Below, in pieces: positions 58,897 to 64,000 of a stretch of 64,000 bases of DNA (positions within the stretch are counted from its first letter, which is position 1; every line of letters begins with the position of its first letter). Source of the stretch: JASHVB01 sp035523995. GTDB lineage: Bacteria; Pseudomonadota; Alphaproteobacteria; Acetobacterales; Acetobacteraceae. The notes under the pieces are model-generated. The model made no database searches, was not told the DNA's origin, and saw only the letters and a list, made by a program, of their open reading frames with translations. The translations under genes and the position numbers were made by a program. The stretch covers positions 1-64,000 of the forward strand of contig DATKPQ010000061.1 in assembly GCA_035523995.1 (NCBI GenBank). Direction: 5' to 3'.

Positions 58897-60483
58897 ATGG
58901 CAACAGGTGTTCGCGTTCGCCGTTCGATCGTCGATATCCAGGCGGATTATGATGCCGGCAACAAGAGGGAACTCGAGGACCTGATGCGCGCCTGGAAGGG
59001 CATCAAGGAACTTGGACCGAACGAGTTCAGATCCTTTTTCATGATCGGCGGGTTTCATGGCGAACCGTTCCACGGGCCCGGCGCACAGAATCCCGCCTGG
59101 TGGGGCGGCTATTGCCAGCATGGCACCGTGCTGTTTCCCGCCTGGCATCGCGCCTATCTCTACCGCCTGGAAGAGGCATTGCGCAGCATCCCGGGTTGCG
59201 GTTCCGTGACGCTGCCCTTCTGGGACGAGACCAGCGATCTGAGCCGCGACAAGGGCATTCCACGGGCGCTGACCGACGAAACCTTCTTCCTGGACGGAAA
59301 GGAGATTGCTAACCCGCTCCGCTCGTTCGTGCTGCCGGCGACGATCGTCGATCATGTGACCGGCGACAACACTCTTTACTCCAAGCCGGAAGGCTATGAG
59401 ACGGTCCGCTATCCGCTCTCGGGACTGGTCGGCACGGGTGAGGACCGCGCCAAGACCGCGGCCCATAATGCCCGGTTCCCGACGCCGGAGATCCGCACGA
59501 CGCGGCTCAACGACAATATCAGGAACTGGCTCACCACCAGCTTTACCATCGGCAAGAATAAATTCGGCCTGATCTATCAAAAGTTCATCGACTGCCTGAA
59601 TGCGCCGAATTACACGTTGTTTTCCAACACCACCAGCGCCGGGAACTGGAACAACAACAACCCGAAGTCGCTGGTCGTGCCGCTGGAAAGCCCGCACAAC
59701 AGCATGCATCTGGCGGTCGGCGGGTTCGATGTGCCCGGGCAGTTCGATGCCTCGCCGATTCCGGGCGCCAACGGCGACATGGGCGAGAACGATACCGCAG
59801 CGCTCGACCCGATCTTCTACTTTCACCACTGCTTCATCGACTATGTGTTCTGGATCTGGCAGCGCCGCCACGGCTTCACCACCAGCTTTACCATCGATGC
59901 GAACGATCCGGGGGCGAAATACGATGCGCAGGTCAACCCGCCGCCCTTCGGCGCCGATCCGAACGTGCCCATGTCGCTGACCACGCCGCTGGAACCCTTC
60001 TTCAAGGAGTACGGCGTTCCCTATACTACCGCCGACCTGATCAATATCGAATCGCAGTTGGGTTACAGCTACGGGCCTGGCTCACTGGACAGCTACGCGC
60101 GGACGGATGCGCCGCAGGCGATGGCGTTGGCAGCCGAGCCGGAGCAAAAGACGGTGCATATCGGCGGCATCGACCGGTCGAAAATCCGCGGGTCTTTCCT
60201 GATCGCTACCTGGGCCGAACTGGAGGGCGAGAAGCAGTTGATCGGGCTCGAGCCCGTGCTTAGCCGCTGGCAGGTGCTTGGTTGCGCCAACTGCCAGACC
60301 AAGCTGCGGGTCTCGGCGGATCTGCGGCTGCCGGCGACGGCCGATGCCGGTTCCGTCGCGGTCGAGGTTCACACGCGCGACGGCTTGCTCGGACACGGCC
60401 CGTCAACGGAAAGCGCCGGGCTGATGCGGATGGCGCTCGCGGCCGCCGCGCCCGCGCAGCCTTTCACCGTCGAGATCCGATGA
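58897..60483 (+). CDS. Tyrosinase-family type 3 copper protein
   Basis: 528 residues from the ATG at 58897, with GGAGGAGG about 9 bases upstream. Copper A ligands are likely His54, His76 and His84 (GGYCQHGTVLFPAWHRAYLY; Cys73 could form the thioether bridge). Copper B ligands are His267 and His271 (SPHNSMHLAVGG) with His310 or His311 (DPIFYFHHCFIDYVFWIWQR). It therefore has both sites and should oxidise phenols to quinones. The C-terminal 110 residues (from about 410) form a separate beta domain with a CANC motif, perhaps the shielding domain seen in pro-tyrosinases. There is no signal peptide, so export would need a partner. It overlaps the next reading frame region and shares an operon with a DJ-1/PfpI gene. 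Confidence 0.9.
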   Translation: MATGVRVRRSIVDIQADYDAGNKRELEDLMRAWKGIKELGPNEFRSFFMIGGFHGEPFHGPGAQNPAWWGGYCQHGTVLFPAWHRAYLYRLEEALRSIPGCGSVTLPFWDETSDLSRDKGIPRALTDETFFLDGKEIANPLRSFVLPATIVDHVTGDNTLYSKPEGYETVRYPLSGLVGTGEDRAKTAAHNARFPTPEIRTTRLNDNIRNWLTTSFTIGKNKFGLIYQKFIDCLNAPNYTLFSNTTSAGNWNNNNPKSLVVPLESPHNSMHLAVGGFDVPGQFDASPIPGANGDMGENDTAALDPIFYFHHCFIDYVFWIWQRRHGFTTSFTIDANDPGAKYDAQVNPPPFGADPNVPMSLTTPLEPFFKEYGVPYTTADLINIESQLGYSYGPGSLDSYARTDAPQAMALAAEPEQKTVHIGGIDRSKIRGSFLIATWAELEGEKQLIGLEPVLSRWQVLGCANCQTKLRVSADLRLPATADAGSVAVEVHTRDGLLGHGPSTESAGLMRMALAAAAPAQPFTVEIR

Positions 60484-60515
60484 GCATGCATGGCGCGGCA
60501 CCGGAAGGAGTGCCG

Positions 60516-61181
60516 ATGCGGATTGTGATCCCGGTTTACGACAAGGTCGACATGCTGGACGTGTGCGGCCCGTCGGAAATGTTCAGTTGGCCCACATTGC
60601 CGGGACCGCCCGAGAAGCCGATGTTCCAGATCGATCTGGTCGCAGAGAAGCCGGGCGACGTGCAATTTCGATCCCCCGGCTTCGTCTTCAAGGTTGCGGC
60701 CGGGCTGGACTCGCCCGCACCGGCGGACGCGCTCTGGGTGCCCGGCGGCGACCCGGACTCGCTCGCACGCATCATCGCCGAGGGGGAGAAGTCGGCCTAT
60801 CTCAAATTCCTCAAGCTTCAGGCGGCGCAGTCAAAATGGATTTGCTCGGTGTGCGAGGGCGCGCTGTTGCTGGCGGCGGCGGGCTTGCTGGATGGTTACC
60901 TCGCGACCACCCACTGGGCCTTCATCCCCTATCTGATGGCCTATCACCCGGCGGTACAGATCGCCGACGGCCATCCCCGGTTCGTCATCGATCGCGACCG
61001 GCTGACCGGCGGCGGCATTTCCTCGGGACTCGATGAAGCGCTGAAACTGATCGAATTGCTCTCTGGGCGAGAGACGGCAATCTCGGTTCAGCAAACGACC
61101 CAATATTATCCCGAGCCGCCGATCGCGAGCGAGATCCCGAACGTCATCACAGCGCCCATGTCGCCACCGCCACAAAAATAG
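60516..61181 (+). CDS. DJ-1/PfpI-family protein (isonitrile hydratase-like)
   Basis: 221 residues from the ATG at 60516, chosen because AAGGAG stands 6 bases before it and MRIVIPVYDKVDMLDVCGP is the family's normal start. An alternative ATG at 60480 overlaps the tyrosinase stop by ATGA and adds 12 residues. The nucleophile elbow is ICSVCEGALLLAAAG (Cys113), followed by TTHWAF (His133), as in isonitrile hydratase and related hydrolases. It is the second gene of the tyrosinase operon. It might detoxify reactive carbonyl or quinone products, or act on an isonitrile; this is inference. Confidence 0.86.
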   Translation: MRIVIPVYDKVDMLDVCGPSEMFSWPTLPGPPEKPMFQIDLVAEKPGDVQFRSPGFVFKVAAGLDSPAPADALWVPGGDPDSLARIIAEGEKSAYLKFLKLQAAQSKWICSVCEGALLLAAAGLLDGYLATTHWAFIPYLMAYHPAVQIADGHPRFVIDRDRLTGGGISSGLDEALKLIELLSGRETAISVQQTTQYYPEPPIASEIPNVITAPMSPPPQK

Positions 61182-61307
61182 TGGCGCGGCGATGTGAGCC
61201 CGGCGACGGCTTCGGCTGACGACCGTCATCAGTCATTCACCCGCTCGCCCCTGGTCATCGCCGCGCCGCCGCTTGCCCCGACGCGGCGTGGTGCTAAGCT
61301 GGCCGTT

Positions 61308-62039
61308 ATGTCAGTCACCGCAGAACCTGTTCCCATTCTTTCCGACAACTATGCGTGGCTCTTGCGCGACGCGGCGACCGGGGCCGTGGCTATCGTCGAT
61401 CCTGCCGAGCCAAAACCGGTGATCGCCGCATTGGAAAAGGCCGGCGGCAGGTTGGATCTGATCCTGCTGACTCACCACCACGCCGACCATGTCGCCGGCA
61501 CCGACGAGGTGCGCGCGCATTTCGGCGCCAAGGTGGTCGGCGCCGCGGCGGATGCGCACCGGTTGCCGAAGCTCGACATTGCCGTGCGGGAAGGTGATTC
61601 GGTGACGTTTGGCAGCAGCACGGGACAGGTGATCGATACGCCGGGCCATACGCGGGGACAGATCAATTTTTTCTTCCCCGACGGCGAGATTCTACTGTCC
61701 GGCGACACCTTGTTCAGCCTGGGCTGCGGCCGGCTGATCGAAGGCACGGCCGACGAGATGTTCGCCTCCTTGCGCAAGTTGACGCTGCTGCCGCCTGGCA
61801 CCAAGGTTTGCTGCGGCCACGAATACACCGAGAGTAATGCTCGTTTTGCGTTAAGCGTGGACGGTGGGAACGCGGCTTTGGTCGAGCGGGCTGCACAGGC
61901 GCGGCGGCAGCGCGCGGCGGGACAGCCCACGGTGCCGGCCACGATGGCGAGCGAACTTTCCGCCAATCCGTTCCTGCGCGCGCCTGACGTCGCCAGCTTC
62001 GCGAAGCTGCGCTCTGCCAAGGACTCGTTCCGCGGATAG
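61308..62039 (+). CDS. gloB: Hydroxyacylglutathione hydrolase (glyoxalase II)
   Basis: 243 residues of the metallo-beta-lactamase fold. The metal motif THHHADH (His56, His58, Asp60, His61) is followed by IDTPGHTRGQINFFFPDGE and LLSGDTLFSLGCGRLIEG, then VCCGHEYTESNARFA, all as in glyoxalase II. It hydrolyses S-lactoylglutathione in methylglyoxal removal. The ATG at 61308 starts family sequence (MSVTAEPVPILSDNYAWLL). The protein is normal length. It is not close to a glyoxalase I gene. Confidence 0.93.
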   Translation: MSVTAEPVPILSDNYAWLLRDAATGAVAIVDPAEPKPVIAALEKAGGRLDLILLTHHHADHVAGTDEVRAHFGAKVVGAAADAHRLPKLDIAVREGDSVTFGSSTGQVIDTPGHTRGQINFFFPDGEILLSGDTLFSLGCGRLIEGTADEMFASLRKLTLLPPGTKVCCGHEYTESNARFALSVDGGNAALVERAAQARRQRAAGQPTVPATMASELSANPFLRAPDVASFAKLRSAKDSFRG

Positions 62040-62113
62040 CGTCATCGAACTGGGCCCGGCAGCTTCCCACCGGGCACGCAGCGCGTGTGGTGGCAGATGG
62101 CAGGGCACGCCAG

Positions 62114-62455
62114 ATGCATGAACTCGCATTGAGCCAGAGCGTCGTTGACCTGGTGGCAGAGCATGCGGCGCGGGAGGGTCTGCGGAAGGTCACGCGCGTC
62201 ATACTCGAGATCGGCACCGCCGCGGCGGTAGAACCGCAGGCTTTGTGCTTCTGCTTCGATCTCGTCGCCGCGGATACGGTCGTACACGGCGCCGAACTTG
62301 CGATTGAAACCGTGGCATTGCGCGCGAGGTGCCAACGGTGCTTGTGTGAGTTTTCCCCGGCGGCTTTGTACGAGTGCTGCCCCGAGTGTGGCGGCTTTGA
62401 TCGAATCTGGCTGGCAGGGCGGGAGATGCGCGTGAAGTCATTTGCTGGCGAATGA
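62114..62455 (+). CDS. hypA: Hydrogenase/urease nickel incorporation protein HypA
   Basis: 113 residues. It starts with the nickel-binding Met-His-Glu (MHELALSQSVVD), and the zinc ribbon has two pairs, Cys73-x2-Cys76 and Cys89-x2-Cys92 (CQRC; CPEC). HypA delivers nickel to [NiFe]-hydrogenase, and in some bacteria to urease. The ATG at 62114 was chosen over 62087 because His2 must follow the start. No hypB-F, hydrogenase or urease gene is in the window, so it is isolated here. Its spacing from gloB is 74 bases. Confidence 0.92.
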   Translation: MHELALSQSVVDLVAEHAAREGLRKVTRVILEIGTAAAVEPQALCFCFDLVAADTVVHGAELAIETVALRARCQRCLCEFSPAALYECCPECGGFDRIWLAGREMRVKSFAGE

Positions 62456-62572
62456 TCTGACAGGCGCAGTCTGGATTCAGGCCAACGGAAAATGCTGGGA
62501 CGGGAGGTTACGGGTTGCGAGGATCGCCGCCCCTGGTTTTCCGCTCGTCCACCCCCTATTTCACGGCGATGT

Positions 62573-62600
62573 GGCGCCGGGCGGTCCTCCTCCCGGCGCC
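62573..62600. other. Perfect 9-bp stem hairpin before prfC
   Basis: GGCGCCGGG (62573-62581) pairs perfectly with CCCGGCGCC (62592-62600) across a 10-base loop. No T-run follows, so it is not a classic terminator. It lies 18 bases before the prfC start and could affect its translation or mRNA stability. The preceding hypA stop is about 120 bases away. Confidence 0.6.
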
Positions 62601-62618
62601 CTCACGTATAGGAAGCGC

Positions 62619-64000
62619 ATGACCGACCCTGCTGCCGAGATCGCCCGGCGCCGCACCTTCGCGATCATCTCCCACCCGGACGCCGGCAAGACCACGCTGA
62701 CAGAGCACTTGCTGCGCGCCGGCGGCGCCATCCAGCTCGCCGGCTCGGTGCGCGCCAAGGGCGAGCGCCGCCGTACCCGCTCCGACTGGATGGGCATCGA
62801 GCGCGAGCGTGGGATCTCCGTCGTCACGTCGGTCATGACGTTCGAGCATAACAACAAGATCTTCAATTTGCTCGACACGCCCGGCCACGAGGATTTTTCC
62901 GAGGACACCTACCGGACGCTGACCGCGGTCGATTCCGCCGTGATGGTGATCGATGCCGCCAAGGGCATTGAAGCCCGCACGCGCAAATTGTTCGAAATCT
63001 GCCGCCTGCGGGACATCCCGATCGTCACTTTCATCAACAAGATGGACCGCGAGTCCCGCGATCCGCTGGAACTGTTGGACGAGATCGCCGCTACGCTGGC
63101 GCTGGACACCGCGCCGGTGACCTGGCCGGTGGGCCGTGCCGCCACCTTCGCCGGCACCTACGACCTGCGTGGCCGTGATCTGCATCTGATGGCACCTCTG
63201 CCGCAATCCGATTCGCGGCTTGCCGATCTGGGCGACGAGGTGGACCTGGTTCGCGCTGCGCTGCCCGAATTCGACCGCGACAGTTTTAACGCCGGCCACC
63301 TCACTCCAGTCTATTTCGGCAGCGCGATCAAGGGGATTGGCGTCACCGACTTGCTCGATGGCTTGGCGGAATACGGTCCGGCGCCGCGGGCGCAGCATGC
63401 GGATACACGAACGGTGGAGGCGACGGAAGCCGGGCTGACGGCGCTGGTGTTCAAGATCCAGGCGAACATGGACCCCAATCACCGCGACCGCATCGCCTTC
63501 GCCCGCGTATGCTCTGGCCGGCTGACGCGTGGGATGCGGCTGAAGCAGGTACGCACCGGCAAGCAAATCCCGCTGCACGCGCCGCAATTCTTCTTCGCCC
63601 GCGAACGGGAAATTGCCGATGAGGCGTTCGCGGGCGACGTAGTCGGCATTCCCAACCACGGCACTTTGCGCATCGGCGATACGCTGACGGAAGGCGAGGA
63701 TGTGAATTTTCTTGGCGTCCCGTATTTCGCTCCTGAAATCTTGCGCCGTGTGCGGCTGGACGATGCGATGAAGGCGAAAAAGTTGCGCCAGGCGCTGGGT
63801 GAGCTGGCTGAGGAAGGCGTGGTGCAGTTGTTCCGCCCACAGGATGGTGCGCCGCCGTTGGTGGGGGTAGTTGGAACGCTGCAGCTGGACGTGCTGCAAT
63901 CGCGGCTGGCGGCGGAATATGGCGTGGCGATCGGGTTCGAGACGTCACCCTATGCGCTGGCGCGCTGGGTGTCGTCTTCGGACAAGGCGGCGCTGGCGCG
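62619..64000 (+). CDS. prfC: Peptide chain release factor 3 (partial, cut by window edge)
   Basis: 460 codons are present and the gene continues beyond the right edge. The GTPase motifs are clear: G1 SHPDAGKTTL, G2 region with RERGISVVTSVMTFE, G3 LDTPGHEDFSEDT, G4 FINKMDRESRD, followed by the domain II and III sequences (GSAIKGIGVTDLLDG; FKIQANMDPNHRDRIAFARV). RF3 releases RF1/RF2 from the ribosome after termination. AGGAAG precedes the ATG at 62619. The full-length protein is usually about 525-530 residues, so roughly 65-70 are missing. Confidence 0.97.
   Translation, partial: MTDPAAEIARRRTFAIISHPDAGKTTLTEHLLRAGGAIQLAGSVRAKGERRRTRSDWMGIERERGISVVTSVMTFEHNNKIFNLLDTPGHEDFSEDTYRTLTAVDSAVMVIDAAKGIEARTRKLFEICRLRDIPIVTFINKMDRESRDPLELLDEIAATLALDTAPVTWPVGRAATFAGTYDLRGRDLHLMAPLPQSDSRLADLGDEVDLVRAALPEFDRDSFNAGHLTPVYFGSAIKGIGVTDLLDGLAEYGPAPRAQHADTRTVEATEAGLTALVFKIQANMDPNHRDRIAFARVCSGRLTRGMRLKQVRTGKQIPLHAPQFFFAREREIADEAFAGDVVGIPNHGTLRIGDTLTEGEDVNFLGVPYFAPEILRRVRLDDAMKAKKLRQALGELAEEGVVQLFRPQDGAPPLVGVVGTLQLDVLQSRLAAEYGVAIGFETSPYALARWVSSSDKAALA

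Noticed and set aside
62556..63899. A 447-codon minus-strand frame opposite prfC
   Set aside because: prfC shows all its GTPase motifs on the plus strand; the opposite frame has no recognisable feature.

Overview
The window is GC-rich DNA from an alphaproteobacterium. The best guess is a Rhodospirillales/Acetobacteraceae-type chromosome. The reasons are strong G/C third-position bias, an AcpXL-type very-long-chain acyl carrier protein cluster, a lone PduO-type corrinoid adenosyltransferase, SdhE next to Mfd, and alphaproteobacterial palindromic intergenic repeats. The species cannot be fixed from sequence alone. There are no rRNA, tRNA, CRISPR, phage or intact IS elements.

Layout. 1-3225: a partial minus-strand gene with a clear sigma70-like promoter and an apparent ATC start, an 0.8 kb leader, then a tightly overlapping plus-strand operon of two AhpD/CMD-fold proteins and an acyl-CoA dehydrogenase. 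3389-3949: a corrinoid adenosyltransferase. 4140-22192: the dominant feature, an 18 kb minus-strand locus reading tpsB (outer-membrane transporter) - tpsA (about 3,500-residue exoprotein) - CHAT/TPR lipoprotein - transmembrane Ser/Thr kinase with a DUF4384-like C-terminus. 22468-31365: metabolic and transport genes (aldo/keto reductase, tautomerase, secreted cupin, secreted alpha/beta hydrolase, ChrA, an OGT-like TPR protein, an ABM-fold monooxygenase, an APC permease). 31505-38827: housekeeping (rsmB, ScsB/DsbD-like, sdhE-mfd) closed by a strong hairpin. 38941-39860: two decayed gene fragments, then a class V aminotransferase. 41597-43901: an HSL-type hydrolase and a flavin monooxygenase. 44110-49416: a GldA/F/G-type ABC system with a DUF4340 protein and a Nudix hydrolase. 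49806-53172: acpXL-fabZ-fabF2-fabF1. 53780-58105: a small unknown gene, two LysR regulators and a FetAB iron exporter. 58164-61181: a tyrosinase plus DJ-1/PfpI gene with a divergent unknown gene. 61308-64000: gloB, a lone hypA and prfC, which runs off the right edge.

The most interesting system is the TPS-CHAT-kinase locus. TpsB should secrete TpsA through the outer membrane. tpsA and the CHAT gene overlap by ATGA, so they are translationally coupled. The CHAT protein carries a lipobox, so a caspase-fold protease would sit in the envelope beside a giant surface protein. The kinase 93 bp downstream presents a C-terminal domain outside the inner membrane. TpsA ends in a Cys pair like the one that tethers HMW1 to its transporter. 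I infer a surface-displayed adhesin with its own envelope protease and possibly a signalling kinase. No function has been shown.

A second point of interest is the AcpXL cluster. Its FabF2-type ketosynthase has lost the catalytic Cys and His residues and looks like a chain-length-factor partner of the intact FabF1.
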